A DNA stretch of 64,000 nt, taken from positions 806,001 to 870,000 of the forward strand of contig NZ_CP031115.1 of assembly GCF_003568865.1 (NCBI RefSeq), in the 5' to 3' direction. How positions within the stretch are numbered: position 1 is the first letter of the stretch; each line of letters begins with the position of its first letter. The position numbers and the translations under genes are program-made. This document shows positions 20,947-30,858 of the stretch, in pieces. The notes under the pieces are model-generated. The model did not search any database. It saw only the letters and a program-made list of their open reading frames with translations, and was not told where the DNA came from. The DNA is from Rubrobacter indicoceani. GTDB lineage: Bacteria > Actinomycetota > Rubrobacteria > Rubrobacterales > Rubrobacteraceae.

Positions 20947-21333
20947 GTGAAGGCGATAGCCAGGTACGTCCGCATCGCACCACGCAAGGCCCGTCTCGTC
21001 GCCGACCAGGTTCGGGGCAAGAGCGTACCCGTAGCGATAGCGGAACTCGAGTACACAAACAAGAAGGCCGCCGGAATAGTGAGCGATGTCGTCAGGAGCG
21101 CCGCCGCCAACGCGGAGCACAACGACGGCTTCGACCCGGACGAGCTTTTTGTTACCGAGATCCGGGTGGACGAAGGCCCGACCATAAAGAGGTTCAGGCC
21201 ACGCGCGATGGGTCGGGCGACCATGATCCGCAAGCGTACGAGCCACGTCAGCGTAAAGCTCGGTGACTCGCCGAAGGTCCGCGTCGTGGCAGGCAGGATA
21301 GTAGACACGCCCGGACGCGAGGAGGAGAATTAG
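20947..21333 (+). CDS. rplV: 50S ribosomal protein L22
   Basis: A 128-residue L22 from GTG 20947, directly after the rpsS stop: KAIARYVRIAPRKARLVADQ, then the tunnel-lining loop RFRPRAMGRATMIRKRTSH. The longer open frame upstream is antisense noise and ignored. Overlaps rpsC by one base. Confidence 0.96.
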   Translation: MKAIARYVRIAPRKARLVADQVRGKSVPVAIAELEYTNKKAAGIVSDVVRSAAANAEHNDGFDPDELFVTEIRVDEGPTIKRFRPRAMGRATMIRKRTSHVSVKLGDSPKVRVVAGRIVDTPGREEEN

Positions 21334-22001
21334 TGGGTCAGAAAGTACATCCCGAGGGATTTCGTCTAGGCGTAGCCCGCAAGGGAGAGAAGGTTGACTT
21401 CAAGAGCGCGTGGTACTCGGACAGGGACTTCGCCGAGCTTCTCGGCGAGGACCTGAAGGTTCGGGCGCACATCGAGAAGAAGCTCAGCCGCGCCGGAATA
21501 GCCGATGTCCAGATCCGCAAGGCCGCCGAGCAGGGTGAGATCGTCATAGACATCCACACCGCCCGGCCGGGCATCGTCATAGGCAAGGGCGGCAGCGAGG
21601 TCGATGCGCTTCGCGGCGAGCTTGAGAAGCTGACAAAGAAAAAAGTCCAGGTCAACGTCCGTGAGGTATCCAGGCCGGAGCTGAACGCGGCACTCGTTGC
21701 GGAGTCAATCGCCGAGCAGCTCGTGGGCCGGGCGGCGTTCCGGCGCACGATGAAGCGGGCGCTCACGAGCGCGATGCGCTCCGGTGCCAAGGGTGCTCGG
21801 ATACAGTGCGGCGGCAGGCTCGGCGGCATCGAGATGAGCCGGCAGGAGACCATCAGCGAGGGTCAGGTCCCGCTGCACACGCTCGACGCGGACATCCAGT
21901 ACGGGTTCCGCGAGGCAAAGACGCAGATGGGTCAGATCGGTGTGAAGGTCTGGATAAACCACGGCGTTGCGGACGACACGCCGGAAGCAGTGAGGCGATA
22001 A
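21333..22001 (+). CDS. rpsC: 30S ribosomal protein S3
   Basis: A 222-residue S3 with the KH domain ([20 protein letters not shown]) and C-terminal [13 protein letters not shown] and [15 protein letters not shown]. Lines the mRNA entry channel. GTG start overlaps the rplV stop. Confidence 0.97.
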   Translation: MGQKVHPEGFRLGVARKGEKVDFKSAWYSDRDFAELLGEDLKVRAHIEKKLSRAGIADVQIRKAAEQGEIVIDIHTARPGIVIGKGGSEVDALRGELEKLTKKKVQVNVREVSRPELNAALVAESIAEQLVGRAAFRRTMKRALTSAMRSGAKGARIQCGGRLGGIEMSRQETISEGQVPLHTLDADIQYGFREAKTQMGQIGVKVWINHGVADDTPEAVRR

Positions 22002-22003
22002 GG

Positions 22004-22420
22004 ATGCTCGTACCCAAGAAAATGAAGTACCGCAAGCCGCATCGCGGCAAGCGGCGCGGAAACGCCAAGGGCGGGACGGAGATCGAGTTCGGCGAGTACG
22101 GGCTTCAGGCCCAGGACCGGGGCTGGATCACGAACCGCCAGATAGAGGCCGCCCGAATCGCGATGACGAGGAAGATCCGTCGTGGCGGTAAGGTCTGGAT
22201 CAACATCTTCCCGCACAAGGCCGTGACAAAGAAACCCGCCGAGACCCGCATGGGGAGCGGCAAGGGTTCGCCGGAGGAGTACGTGGCCGTTATCAAGCCG
22301 GGCCGCGTCATGTTCGAGATGAGCGGCGTGTCCGAGGAACTCGCTCGCGACGCCATGAGGCTCGCGGCGCAGAAGCTCCCGATAAAGACCCGCTTCATCA
22401 GCCGGGGAGGTGTCCAGTAG
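22004..22420 (+). CDS. rplP: 50S ribosomal protein L16
   Basis: A 138-residue L16 from ATG 22004 just after the rpsC stop (AAGG overlap acts as ribosome site). Motifs: [47 protein letters not shown]. Binds near the A-site tRNA elbow. Confidence 0.96.
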   Translation: MLVPKKMKYRKPHRGKRRGNAKGGTEIEFGEYGLQAQDRGWITNRQIEAARIAMTRKIRRGGKVWINIFPHKAVTKKPAETRMGSGKGSPEEYVAVIKPGRVMFEMSGVSEELARDAMRLAAQKLPIKTRFISRGGVQ

Positions 22421-22614
22421 TGAAGGCCGCCGAGGTAATGGAGCTGGACGTTACGGAGATAGAGAAGAGGCTCGCGGACACGCGTCGGGAACTCTTCAAC
22501 CTCCGCTTCCAGCACGCAACGGGACAGCTGGAGAACACGGGCCAGATCAAGGAAGTTCGCAAGAACATCGCGCGGCTTCTGACCGTACTGAACCGCAAGC
22601 AGCAGGAGAACTAG
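22420..22614 (+). CDS. rpmC: 50S ribosomal protein L29
   Basis: A 64-residue two-helix L29 at the tunnel exit: ELDVTEIEKRLADTRRELFN, LRFQHATGQLENT and IARLLTVLNRK. GTG start overlaps the rplP stop by one base. Confidence 0.95.
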   Translation: MKAAEVMELDVTEIEKRLADTRRELFNLRFQHATGQLENTGQIKEVRKNIARLLTVLNRKQQEN

Positions 22615-22615
22615 G

Positions 22616-23089
22616 ATGACCGAAGAAGAAAAGAACCCCCAGGCCGGGGCTTCGCCGGAGGAGACTCCCGCCGACGCTCCCGAGGCCGCCGGGTCAGAGG
22701 AAGAAGAACGTGAGGTTGTAGAAGACCTCGCGGGCGAGGAAGCCGTAGCCGAAGGTGAAGTCGCCGAAGACCTCGGTACGACGGCGGTCAAGGGCCCGGC
22801 TTTCGATCAGGACGAAGGGCAGATACAGACCGACACCGAGCGCAACCGTCGCAAGGAGCGCGTCGGGCTGGTCGTCTCGGACGCCTCGGAGAAGACCGTA
22901 ACGGTTACCGTCGAGACGCTTATCCGGCACAAGAAATACAAGAAGCGCACCCGCCGGACAAAGAAGTTTATGGTCCACGACGAGCAGAACGCCGCTCACG
23001 TCGGGGATACGGTGAGGATCATCGAGACTCGCCCGCTCTCCAAGCGCAAGCGCTGGCGTCTCGCGAACGTTATATCGAGGGCCGAGTAA
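22616..23089 (+). CDS. rpsQ: 30S ribosomal protein S17 with long acidic N-terminal extension
   Basis: A 157-residue protein. The last about 80 residues are a normal S17 ([53 protein letters not shown]). Before it lie about 75 residues rich in Glu, Asp, Ala and Pro (for example [19 protein letters not shown]), with no recognised fold and a strong negative charge, unusual for an rRNA-binding protein. ATG 22616 shares the GGATG after the rpmC stop and no internal start with a ribosome site is obvious at the S17 core, so the extension is probably translated. Confidence 0.93.
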   Translation: MTEEEKNPQAGASPEETPADAPEAAGSEEEEREVVEDLAGEEAVAEGEVAEDLGTTAVKGPAFDQDEGQIQTDTERNRRKERVGLVVSDASEKTVTVTVETLIRHKKYKKRTRRTKKFMVHDEQNAAHVGDTVRIIETRPLSKRKRWRLANVISRAE

Positions 23090-23457
23090 TGATCCAGAAC
23101 GAATCCAGGCTAAGGGTCGCGGACAACTCGGGGGCGAGGAGCATCCTGACCATCCGTATACTCGGAGGCAGCAAGCGCCGTAGCGCGGGCGTCGGAGACG
23201 TGATCGTGGCGACCGTCAAGGAGGCGACTCCGGGCGGTGCGGTGAAGAAGGGCGAGGTTGTCCGGGCCGTCGTGGTCCGCACGGCCAAAGAAACCCGGCG
23301 CGACGACGGCTCCTACATCCGCTTCGGCGAGAACGCAGGCGTCATCATCAACCAAGACGGCGCGCCGCGCGGGACGCGCATCTTCGGGCCGGTGGCCCGG
23401 GAGCTGCGCGAGAAGGGGTACACGAGGATCATCTCGCTTGCCCCGGAGGTGCTTTAG
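23089..23457 (+). CDS. rplN: 50S ribosomal protein L14
   Basis: A 122-residue L14: [76 protein letters not shown]. It contacts S12 across the subunit interface. Overlaps rpsQ by one base. Confidence 0.97.
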   Translation: MIQNESRLRVADNSGARSILTIRILGGSKRRSAGVGDVIVATVKEATPGGAVKKGEVVRAVVVRTAKETRRDDGSYIRFGENAGVIINQDGAPRGTRIFGPVARELREKGYTRIISLAPEVL

Positions 23458-23460
23458 AAC

Positions 23461-23775
23461 ATGGGACTCAAGATAAAAAAAGGCGATCAGGTCGTCGTCA
23501 TCTCGGGCCGCGAGAAGGGCAAGCGCGGCGAGGTCGAGCGTGTGATCCCGAAAAAGGATCGCCTTGTGGTGGAGGGCGTCAACACCCGCAAGCGGCACGC
23601 GCAGCCGAGCCAGAACAACCCGCAGGGGATGTTCGAGTTCGACGCGCCGATACACGTCTCGAACGTCATGCTCATAGACCCGTCGAGCGACGAGCCCACG
23701 CGGGTCGGATACCGCTTCGACGACGCCGGCAAGAAGGTCCGGGTCGCGAAGCGTTCCGGGAAGGACATTGACTGA
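23461..23775 (+). CDS. rplX: 50S ribosomal protein L24
   Basis: A 104-residue L24 with the KOW motif ([20 protein letters not shown]) and the [16 protein letters not shown] stretch. Early assembly protein. Overlaps rplE by one base. Confidence 0.96.
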   Translation: MGLKIKKGDQVVVISGREKGKRGEVERVIPKKDRLVVEGVNTRKRHAQPSQNNPQGMFEFDAPIHVSNVMLIDPSSDEPTRVGYRFDDAGKKVRVAKRSGKDID

Positions 23776-24320
23776 TGGCTAGCAGGCTGAAAGAGAAATA
23801 TCGGGCGGAGGTCCGGGAAAAGCTCAGGGACCGCTTCGAGATCCAGAACCCCATGCGCATCCCGACCATCGAGAAGATCGTGGTCAACATGGGCGTCGGC
23901 GAGGCCGCCGTGGACGCGAGAAAGATGGACGGCGCGCTTGCGGACCTCGCGAAGATCACGGGCCAGAAGGCTCAGGTCCGTCGCGCCCGGAAGTCCATCG
24001 CCGGGTTCAAGATCCGCGAGGGGATGCCCGTCGGCGCAAGGGTCACGCTTCGCGGCGAGAGGATGTGGGAGTTCTTTGACCGGCTCGTAACGGTTGCGCT
24101 CCCGAGGGTCAGGGACTTCCGGGGCATCAGCCCGAGGTCGTTTGACGGCAAGGGCAACTACGCGCTCGGGCTTCGGGAGCAGATTATCTTCCCGGAGATA
24201 AGCTACGACGAAATAGACGCGACACGCGGCCTCGACGTGGCGATAGTCACAACGGCGGAGACCGACGACGAGGCACGGGAGCTTCTTCGGATGCTCGGCA
24301 TGCCCTTCAGGGAAAACTAG
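23775..24320 (+). CDS. rplE: 50S ribosomal protein L5
   Basis: A 181-residue L5 that binds 5S rRNA and P-site t[55 protein letters not shown]. Normal length. Confidence 0.97.
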   Translation: MASRLKEKYRAEVREKLRDRFEIQNPMRIPTIEKIVVNMGVGEAAVDARKMDGALADLAKITGQKAQVRRARKSIAGFKIREGMPVGARVTLRGERMWEFFDRLVTVALPRVRDFRGISPRSFDGKGNYALGLREQIIFPEISYDEIDATRGLDVAIVTTAETDDEARELLRMLGMPFREN

Positions 24321-24333
24321 GGAAGGTTAGAGG

Positions 24334-24519
24334 ATGACTCGGAAGGCACTGCTAGTAAAGCAGAGGAAGCAGCAGAAGTTCTCCACGAGGGAGTACAACA
24401 GGTGCCAGCGTTGTGGGCGGGCGCACGGTTTCTACCGTAAGTTCGGTCTGTGCCGCATCTGCCTCAGGGAGCTGGCGCACGAGGGGAAGATCCCCGGCGT
24501 AAAGAAAGCGAGTTGGTAG
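24334..24519 (+). CDS. rpsN: 30S ribosomal protein S14, zinc-binding type (type Z)
   Basis: A 61-residue short S14 with the zinc ribbon CQRCGRAHG...[12 protein letters not shown] (two CxxC pairs) and the ending PGVKKASW. The ATG follows GGAAGG with suitable spacing. This is the C+ short form typical of Gram-positives. Confidence 0.97.
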   Translation: MTRKALLVKQRKQQKFSTREYNRCQRCGRAHGFYRKFGLCRICLRELAHEGKIPGVKKASW

Positions 24520-24525
24520 GTCGAG

Positions 24526-24924
24526 ATGTCTGTAAATGATCCCATAGCGGACTTCCTGACCCGGATCAGGAACGCCGGGCTTGCAAAGCACGTAACCGTG
24601 TCCATCCCCTACTCGAAGATGAAGGCCGAGATAGCCCGCATCCTGAAAGAGGAGGGCTACGTCTCCGAGGTCTCCGAGACGGGGAACGGCCCGGAGCGCA
24701 AGATTGTCGTTGAACTGAAGTATGGCCCCGACGGGGACCGCGCCATTCACGGGATGCGCCGCGTCAGCCGTCCCGGTCGCCGGACGTACAGGAAGCAGCA
24801 GGAGATACCTCGCGTCCTTGACGGCCTCGGCGTCGCCATACTCTCGACCTCTCAGGGGATACTCACCGACCACAAGGCGCGCAGCCGTGGTATCGGCGGC
24901 GAGATCCTCTGCTTCGTCTACTAG
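24526..24924 (+). CDS. rpsH: 30S ribosomal protein S8
   Basis: A 132-residue S8: VNDPIADFLTRIRNAG at the start, HGMRRVSRPGRRTY and the C-terminal GVAILSTSQGILTDHKAR. Central rRNA binder and, in E. coli, repressor of the spc operon. Confidence 0.97.
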   Translation: MSVNDPIADFLTRIRNAGLAKHVTVSIPYSKMKAEIARILKEEGYVSEVSETGNGPERKIVVELKYGPDGDRAIHGMRRVSRPGRRTYRKQQEIPRVLDGLGVAILSTSQGILTDHKARSRGIGGEILCFVY

Positions 24925-24945
24925 AGCAGAGAAGAGGATAGGGAT

Positions 24946-25479
24946 ATGTCGAGAATTGGAAAACTCCCGGTAGAACTGCCGCAGGGCGTGAAGGCCGAGG
25001 TCTCCGGCCGGGCGATAAAGGTAACCGGCTCCAGAGGTGAACTCACCGTACCCGTAGGTGAGGGAATCACCGTAAGGGAAGAGGAGAACCAGATCGTCCT
25101 TGAAAGAGCGTCGGAGTCCCCGAAGCACAAGGCGCAGCACGGCCTGACGCGGAGCCTGCTCTACAACGCCGTAGTTGGTGTTACGGACGGCTTCTCGAAG
25201 ACGCTCGTCATCGCGGGCGTCGGGTACCGGGCGCAGCTTCAGGGGCAGAACCTCGGGCTTCAGGTCGGGTATTCGCACCCGGTCAGCATCGAGCCGAGGG
25301 ACGGCGTTACGTTCGAGGTTCCGGCCCCGACGACCATCATCGTGCGTGGCATAGACAAGCAGACGGTTGGTCAGATCGCCGCCGAAATAAGGAAGACCCG
25401 TCCGCCGGAGCCGTACAAGGGCAAGGGCATTCGTTACCAGGACGAGGTTATCCGCCGCAAGGTCGGCAAGGCCGGATAG
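24946..25479 (+). CDS. rplF: 50S ribosomal protein L6
   Basis: A 177-residue L6, two related alpha/beta domains: MSRIGKLPVELPQGV, KHKAQHGLTRSLLYNAVVGV, IVRGIDKQTVGQIAAEIR, PEPYKGKGIRYQDEVIRRK. Binds the sarcin-ricin loop area. Confidence 0.97.
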   Translation: MSRIGKLPVELPQGVKAEVSGRAIKVTGSRGELTVPVGEGITVREEENQIVLERASESPKHKAQHGLTRSLLYNAVVGVTDGFSKTLVIAGVGYRAQLQGQNLGLQVGYSHPVSIEPRDGVTFEVPAPTTIIVRGIDKQTVGQIAAEIRKTRPPEPYKGKGIRYQDEVIRRKVGKAG

Positions 25480-25503
25480 GGAATCAGGAAAGGTTAACCA
25501 GAG

Positions 25504-25854
25504 ATGGCAGTAATGCAGAAAAGGGCGCAGCGGGAGAAGCGGCGCAACCGCATCCGGCGGACCATCGTCGGTACACCGGAGCGGCCCCGGCTCTCCGTCT
25601 ACCGCTCGAACACGAACATCTACGCGCAGCTTGTAGACGACCTCGACGGGCGTACCATCGCTTCGGCGGACTCGCGGCAGGTCGGGGATGCGGAGAGCCG
25701 GACCGACGCGGCCAGAAAGGTCGGAGAGCTGATCGCCTCTCGGGCGAAGGAGGCAGGCATCGAGCGTGCCGTCTTCGACCGGGGCGGAAACAAATATCAC
25801 GGTCGCGTTGCGGCACTCGCTGAGGGTGCGCGCGAGGCCGGACTGAAACTTTAG
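25504..25854 (+). CDS. rplR: 50S ribosomal protein L18
   Basis: A 116-residue L18, 5S rRNA binder: [55 protein letters not shown]. Normal length. Confidence 0.97.
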   Translation: MAVMQKRAQREKRRNRIRRTIVGTPERPRLSVYRSNTNIYAQLVDDLDGRTIASADSRQVGDAESRTDAARKVGELIASRAKEAGIERAVFDRGGNKYHGRVAALAEGAREAGLKL

Positions 25855-25883
25855 GCAGAATTACCCTCTAGGAGGAATTTATC

Positions 25884-26537
25884 TTGGGTCGTCCAAGGAA
25901 CGACAATAGAAGTGGCGGGCCGGGCGGCGGTCCGGGAGGTCCCGGTGGAAACCGGGGCGGACGCGGGGGTGGCCCCGGCGGTCAGGGCGGCGGTCCCCAG
26001 GGGCGCGGCGGTCGTGGCGGCGGTCCGGGTGGCGGTCGTGGTCGCGGCGGTGGTCGTGGTCGCGAGCGCGATGAGTTCCAGGACCGCGTCGTGGAGATCC
26101 GCCGCGTCGCCACCGTCAAGAAGGGCGGCCGTCGGCTGAACTTCAGCGCGCTCGTCGTTGTCGGCGACGGCAACGGTCGCGTCGGGGTCGGGCTTGGGAA
26201 AGCCAATACCGTCCCGGCGGCGATAGCCAAGGGACAGGACCGGGCAAAGGCCGACATGTTCCAGGTTCCGATGCGGAACACGACCATCCCGCACGAGGTC
26301 ATCGGGAAGTTCCTTTCCTCGGACGTGCTTCTGAAGCCCGCTTCGGAAGGTACCGGGGTTATCGCGGGCGGCGGCGTCCGGGCGGTTCTGGAGCTTGCCG
26401 GGATCAAGGACATCCTGACAAAGGCGCTCGGTTCCACGACGCCGGTCAACCTTGTCCGGGCGACCGAGCAGGGGCTCAGGAGCCTCCGCACCAAAGACCA
26501 GATAGAGAAGTCGCGGGGGGTGAAGATCACGCTATGA
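25884..26537 (+). CDS. rpsE: 30S ribosomal protein S5 with Gly/Arg-rich N-terminal extension
   Basis: A 217-residue S5. The double-stranded RNA-binding fold begins about residue 64 ([19 protein letters not shown]) and is normal to the end. Before it lie about 60 residues that are nearly all Gly, Arg, Pro, Gln and Asn, including RGG and RGGG repeats, like RGG-box RNA-binding tails. The TTG start at 25884 follows GGAGGA about 8 nt upstream, so the extension is very likely translated. The low-complexity DNA (GGCGGTCGT repeats) probably expands by slippage. Confidence 0.94.
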   Translation: MGRPRNDNRSGGPGGGPGGPGGNRGGRGGGPGGQGGGPQGRGGRGGGPGGGRGRGGGRGRERDEFQDRVVEIRRVATVKKGGRRLNFSALVVVGDGNGRVGVGLGKANTVPAAIAKGQDRAKADMFQVPMRNTTIPHEVIGKFLSSDVLLKPASEGTGVIAGGGVRAVLELAGIKDILTKALGSTTPVNLVRATEQGLRSLRTKDQIEKSRGVKITL

Positions 26538-26728
26538 GTCCTCTGAGGGTCACGCAGGCGAAGAGCATCATAGATTCGCAGGAGAAGCACAGGCGCACGG
26601 TCAGGGCGCTGGGCTTGAAGCGCATTCGCGACTCGCGGGTGCATCAGGACACGCCCCAGATACGGGGCATGCTCCACAAGGTCCGGCACCTCGTTACCGT
26701 CGAGGAAGTATCCGAGGTGAGTGAATAA
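26534..26728 (+). CDS. rpmD: 50S ribosomal protein L30
   Basis: A 64-residue L30: [55 protein letters not shown]. Overlaps rpsE by 4 nt and rplO by 1 nt. Confidence 0.96.
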   Translation: MSPLRVTQAKSIIDSQEKHRRTVRALGLKRIRDSRVHQDTPQIRGMLHKVRHLVTVEEVSEVSE

Positions 26729-27189
26729 TGAGGCTGAACGAGCTATCCCCGGCTCCCGGCTCGACGAAGTCGCGCAAGCGCGTCGGTCGGGGCATCGGGA
26801 GCGGGTTGGGCAAGACAAGCGGCAAGGGTCACAAGGGGGCGAACAGCCGTTCGGGCGCGAAGCGCAACTCCCGCTTCGAGGGTGGTCAGATGCCGCTCCA
26901 GAGGCGTCTGCCGCGGCTCAAGGGCATGGCGCGGGGCAGGCACACCGTCGCACGGCCCAAGAACTACGCTCCGGTAAACCTGAGCGACCTCGCAGAGATG
27001 TCCGGTGATACCATTGGACTCGACGAGTTGAGGACCGCCGGGCTTGTCAGAAAGAACGCTAACCTCGTGAAGATCCTGGGGAACGGGGAAGTAGGCCGGG
27101 CCATCAGCGTACAGGCTCACGCTTTCTCGGCGACTGCTCAGGAGAAGATAGAGGCGGCCGGCGGCAAGGTCGAAATACTGGAGAGCTAG
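26728..27189 (+). CDS. rplO: 50S ribosomal protein L15
   Basis: A 153-residue L15: LNELSPAPGSTKSRKRVGRG, GSGLGKTSGKGHKGANSRSG, FEGGQMPLQRRLPRLKG. Late assembly protein. The secY ATG begins directly after its stop. Confidence 0.97.
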   Translation: MRLNELSPAPGSTKSRKRVGRGIGSGLGKTSGKGHKGANSRSGAKRNSRFEGGQMPLQRRLPRLKGMARGRHTVARPKNYAPVNLSDLAEMSGDTIGLDELRTAGLVRKNANLVKILGNGEVGRAISVQAHAFSATAQEKIEAAGGKVEILES

Positions 27190-28482
27190 ATGCTAGGTTC
27201 GCTCGCGAACGCCTGGAAGGTAGCGGAGCTACGCCAGAAGCTGTTCTTTACGCTGGCGATGATCGCCGCTTACCGGCTCGGAGCTTTCGTTCCGCTGCCG
27301 GGGGTCAACCGCCAGGCGCTCGGGGCAAACGGCCTCGACACCGGCGGCAACGCGATAACCGGGCTCTTCGGGGTCTTTACGGGCGGGGCGTTCAACAACC
27401 TGTCCGTGTTCGCGCTCGGGATCATGCCGTACATCACCGCCGCCATTACGATGCAGCTTATGACGGTCGCTATCCCGCGCCTTCAGGAGCTTGCTCGCGA
27501 GGGCGAGCAGGGGCAGCAGAAGATAACGCAGTACACGCGGTATTTCACGCTCGTGCTGGCGTTCCTGCAGTCGATCGCGATGACGTTGTTCTTCAGATCC
27601 GGGGCGTTCGGGCCGGTGCTCGTCGGGGCGACGCCGATAGATATCTTCCTGATCATCCTGACGCTGACGACGGGCGTTATGCTCGTGATGTGGTTCGGGG
27701 AGCTTATTACGCAGCGCGGCCTCGGCAACGGCATATCGCTGATAATCACGGCCTCGATTCTGTCTCAGGCCCCGCTCGCCGTCCGGTCGCTCCTGGAGTC
27801 CGGGAGCGTCCTGATCGTCGTTGTTCTCGCTCTGCTTTTGATCCTTATCATCGCGGCCATCGTTTTCGTAAACGAGGGACAGCGGCGTATCCCGATCACC
27901 TACGCGAAGAGGCAGGTCGGGCGCAGGATGAGCCAGGGCGGTACGACGTACTTGCCGCTCAAGGTCAACATGGCGGGTGTTATCCCGATTATCTTTGCCT
28001 CGTCCATCCTGATCTTCCCGATAGTCCTGACGCAGTTTGCGGGTGGTCAGAGTCCTGATTCGGTCCTGAACCAGATAGCGCAGTTCTTTGCGCCGGGACA
28101 GCTTCCGTATCTGCTCCTGTTCGCGGTTCTGATCATCATGTTCACGTACTTCTACACTGCGGTTCAGTTCAATCCGGTCGAGCACGCCGACAACCTGAAA
28201 AAGCAGGGCGGCTACATACCGGGCATCCGTCCGGGACAGCCGACGGCTCTTTATCTGAACGGGGTTCTCACGAGGATCACGCTCTTCGGGGCGTTGTTCC
28301 TTGCGGCGGTGGCGGTGGTTCCGTATGCCATCACGCCTCTGCTCGGGCTTCCGAGTACGGTGTTCATCGGTGGTACTTCCATCCTGATCGTCGTCGGAGT
28401 TTCGCTGGACTTCGTCCGGCAACTCGAAAGCCAATTGATGATGCGCAACTACGAAGGCTTCTTGAAGAAGCAGGGGCGATAA
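27190..28482 (+). CDS. secY: Preprotein translocase subunit SecY
   Basis: A 430-residue, 10-span membrane channel. Features: AYRLGAFVPLPGVN in the plug region, LGIMPYITAAITMQL, GELITQRGLGNGISLIIT, the cytoplasmic loop QRRIPITYAKRQVGR that binds SecA and the ribosome, and NPVEHADNLKKQGGYIPGIR. It pairs with the SecE at 2755. Located after rplO, the standard spc position. Confidence 0.98.
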   Translation: MLGSLANAWKVAELRQKLFFTLAMIAAYRLGAFVPLPGVNRQALGANGLDTGGNAITGLFGVFTGGAFNNLSVFALGIMPYITAAITMQLMTVAIPRLQELAREGEQGQQKITQYTRYFTLVLAFLQSIAMTLFFRSGAFGPVLVGATPIDIFLIILTLTTGVMLVMWFGELITQRGLGNGISLIITASILSQAPLAVRSLLESGSVLIVVVLALLLILIIAAIVFVNEGQRRIPITYAKRQVGRRMSQGGTTYLPLKVNMAGVIPIIFASSILIFPIVLTQFAGGQSPDSVLNQIAQFFAPGQLPYLLLFAVLIIMFTYFYTAVQFNPVEHADNLKKQGGYIPGIRPGQPTALYLNGVLTRITLFGALFLAAVAVVPYAITPLLGLPSTVFIGGTSILIVVGVSLDFVRQLESQLMMRNYEGFLKKQGR

Positions 28483-28504
28483 GAACACAAAGGAAAGGGG
28501 AATC

Positions 28505-29140
28505 TTGAAGATCATCCTTCTGGGGCCACAGGGTGCAGGGAAAGGCACCCAGGCCAGCCGCCTCTCCGAGAGGACGGGGGCAAAACACATAGCGACGGGC
28601 GACATAGTGCGGGCCGAGATCAAATCCGGCTCCGACCTCGGCAAAAAGGTTCAGGAGTACAACGACCGGGGCGACCTGGTACCGGATGAAATAATCGTCG
28701 AGATGTTCAAGCCGCACCTCGACGGCGCGGACAGCTGGATCCTCGACGGTTTCCCGCGCAATGAGTCGCAGGCGAAGGCTCTTGAGGAGGCTCTTGAGGA
28801 ACTCGGTCTCGAACTCGACGGCGTAATCGCCCTTGAGGCGTCGGACCAGGAGCTTGTAGAACGGCTCTCCGGCAGGCGTCAGAGCGAAGCTACGGGAAAG
28901 ACCTACCACATCCAGCATGACCCGCCGCCGGAGGATTCCGACAGAGACCCCGGGCCGTTCGTGCAGCGCAAGGACGACACGGAGGAGTCCATCAAGAACC
29001 GCCTGAATATCTATCACAAGCAGACCGAGCCGCTCAAGGACTACTACGCCGAGCGCGACCTCCTGACGACGGTGGACGCAACTCAAGCTATCGAATCCGT
29101 TACAAAGGACGTGCTCGCTGCGGTCGGAGAGAAGGTCTAG
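28505..29140 (+). CDS. adk: Adenylate kinase
   Basis: A 211-residue nucleotide kinase converting AMP and ATP to two ADP. P loop LLGPQGAGKGTQ, AMP-binding LDGFPRNESQA, and a lid (about 125-160) that holds no zinc cysteines. The TTG start at 28505 has AAAGGGG 5-9 nt upstream. Follows secY, as in most Gram-positives. Confidence 0.96.
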   Translation: MKIILLGPQGAGKGTQASRLSERTGAKHIATGDIVRAEIKSGSDLGKKVQEYNDRGDLVPDEIIVEMFKPHLDGADSWILDGFPRNESQAKALEEALEELGLELDGVIALEASDQELVERLSGRRQSEATGKTYHIQHDPPPEDSDRDPGPFVQRKDDTEESIKNRLNIYHKQTEPLKDYYAERDLLTTVDATQAIESVTKDVLAAVGEKV

Positions 29141-29143
29141 GTC

Positions 29144-29947
29144 GTGATCGTTCGCAAGAGCAGGGGTGAGCTTGAGGCGATGCGCGAGGGCGGCAAGATA
29201 ACGGCCGCCTGCCACAAGCTTATCGCCGAGAACATCCGTCCCGGCGTCACGACCAAAGAACTCGACGCGCTCGCCGAAGAGTTCATCCGCTCGAAGGGCG
29301 GGACGCCGGAGTTTCTCGGGTACCCCGGTCAGCCGGGCGCACCGGACTTCAAGGGTTCCATCTGCGCGTCGCCGAACGCCATGATCGTCCACGGAATCCC
29401 GGGGCCGTACCGGCTTGAAGAGGGCGACATCATCTCCATAGATATCGGCACGCGCTTCGAGGGTTTTGTAACCGACAGCGCGTGGACGCACCCCGTCGGG
29501 GAAGTCTCCGACGAGGCGAAAGCCCTGCTCGACGTTACCGAGCGCTGCCTGTATGCGGCGACCGAGGAGATGCGCGTCGGGAAGCGGTTCGGGGATGTCG
29601 GCTGGGCGATACAGTCAACCGCCGAGGCAGAGGGCTACGGGGTCGTACGCGACCTTGTCTCGCACGAAGTCGGACGGGAGATGCACGGAACGCAGCTGCC
29701 GAACTACGGAGAGCCGAACACCGGGGTCAGGCTCAAAGCAGGCATGACCTTCGCCATCGAGCCGATGATCACCCTCGGGGGCTACGAAATAGACCTCGAC
29801 GAGAAGGATCTGTGGTCCATCTACACGGCGGACCGCTCACTTGCGGCGCACTTCGAGCACACGATAGCGGTCACGGAGAACGGCCCCTGGGTTATAACCG
29901 CCGACGAATCCGGTGCGGTGCGGGTGGGAGAGCGGGAGTCAGCATGA
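29144..29947 (+). CDS. map: Methionine aminopeptidase, type I
   Basis: A 267-residue type Ia enzyme removing N-terminal Met. Metal ligands are visible in [39 protein letters not shown], the [11 protein letters not shown] Glu and the final [13 protein letters not shown] Glu. No N-terminal zinc-finger extension. GTG start 3 nt after adk. Confidence 0.97.
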   Translation: MIVRKSRGELEAMREGGKITAACHKLIAENIRPGVTTKELDALAEEFIRSKGGTPEFLGYPGQPGAPDFKGSICASPNAMIVHGIPGPYRLEEGDIISIDIGTRFEGFVTDSAWTHPVGEVSDEAKALLDVTERCLYAATEEMRVGKRFGDVGWAIQSTAEAEGYGVVRDLVSHEVGREMHGTQLPNYGEPNTGVRLKAGMTFAIEPMITLGGYEIDLDEKDLWSIYTADRSLAAHFEHTIAVTENGPWVITADESGAVRVGERESA

Positions 29948-29956
29948 TAATATACT
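29946..29956 (+). promoter_or_regulatory. Possible -10 element for infA
   Basis: GATAATATACT spans the map stop codon and contains both GATAAT and TATACT boxes, about 86 nt before the infA start. No convincing -35 hexamer is present, so confidence is low. Confidence 0.35.
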
Positions 29957-30041
29957 CGTTTGGCTCCAGTTATATCGTAACTTCCGAGTAGCGAGACAGA
30001 GAGACCGGAGAACAAAAGCAGAGAAAGGAATCCGTAGGTTC

Positions 30042-30263
30042 TTGGCTAAAGAAGACGTCATTGAGGTCGAAGGCACGGTCGTAGAGGCTTTGCCGAACAC
30101 CCAGTTCCGGGTAGAGCTGGAGAACGGGCATGAAGTTCTGGCCCACATCTCCGGGAAGATGCGGATGAACTACATCCGAATACTTCCGGGGGATCGGGTC
30201 AAGGTCGAGATGAGCCCGTACGACCTGAGCCGGGGCCGGGTAACCTACAGGTTCCGCACCTAG
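30042..30263 (+). CDS. infA: Translation initiation factor IF-1
   Basis: A 73-residue OB-fold protein: [59 protein letters not shown]. The TTG start at 30042 gives the family-standard N-terminus; the frame is open further upstream but has no homology there. GAAAGGA lies about 14 nt upstream. Confidence 0.96.
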   Translation: MAKEDVIEVEGTVVEALPNTQFRVELENGHEVLAHISGKMRMNYIRILPGDRVKVEMSPYDLSRGRVTYRFRT

Positions 30264-30368
30264 CGGGATCAAACACACCAGGATCAGACGACGAAGCTAC
30301 GCGGCTGCGGTTTTGTCGGTACTTTGCAGAGAGTAATTCAGGGCGGAAGATCACAGGAGACAAAAGTC

Positions 30369-30485
30369 GTGAAGGTAAGAGCGAGCGTAAAGCCGATTTG
30401 CGAGAAGTGCAAGGTGATAAAGCGCCGGGGCGTCGTCCGGGTCATCTGCTCCGCAAACCCGAGGCACAAGCAGAGGCAGGGATAG
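30369..30485 (+). CDS. rpmJ: 50S ribosomal protein L36 (zinc-binding form)
   Basis: A 38-residue protein from a GTG start, reading [20 protein letters not shown] and ending NPRHKQRQG. The zinc ligands CxxC (Cys11, Cys14), Cys27 and His33 are all present, so it is the C+ form. It is too short for usual ORF cut-offs and lies between infA and rpsM, the conserved order. Confidence 0.96.
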   Translation: MKVRASVKPICEKCKVIKRRGVVRVICSANPRHKQRQG

Positions 30486-30486
30486 C

Positions 30487-30858
30487 ATGGCGCGTATAGC
30501 AGGGATAGACCTTCCGAGGGAGAAGCGGGCCGAGATCGGCCTGACGTACATCTACGGAGTAGGCCGTTCGAGGTCCCAGAAGATTCTTGACGCATGCGGG
30601 GTGGACCGGAACACAAAGATCCGGGACCTCGCCGAGGGTGAAGTGGCCCAGATCCGCCGCTACCTCGACGAGAACTACGAGGTGGAGGGGGATCTTCGCC
30701 GCGACCAGAACCAGAACATCCGCAGGCTCATGGAGATCGGCTGCTACCGGGGGATTCGTCACAGGCGCGGGCTTCCGGTCCGCGGACAGAGGACAAAGAC
30801 CAACGCCCGGCAGCGCAAGGGACCGAAGCCGTCAATCGGCGGAAGGAAGAGAAAGTAG
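30487..30858 (+). CDS. rpsM: 30S ribosomal protein S13
   Basis: A 123-residue S13: [58 protein letters not shown]. Head-to-subunit bridge protein with a basic C-terminal tail. Confidence 0.97.
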   Translation: MARIAGIDLPREKRAEIGLTYIYGVGRSRSQKILDACGVDRNTKIRDLAEGEVAQIRRYLDENYEVEGDLRRDQNQNIRRLMEIGCYRGIRHRRGLPVRGQRTKTNARQRKGPKPSIGGRKRK

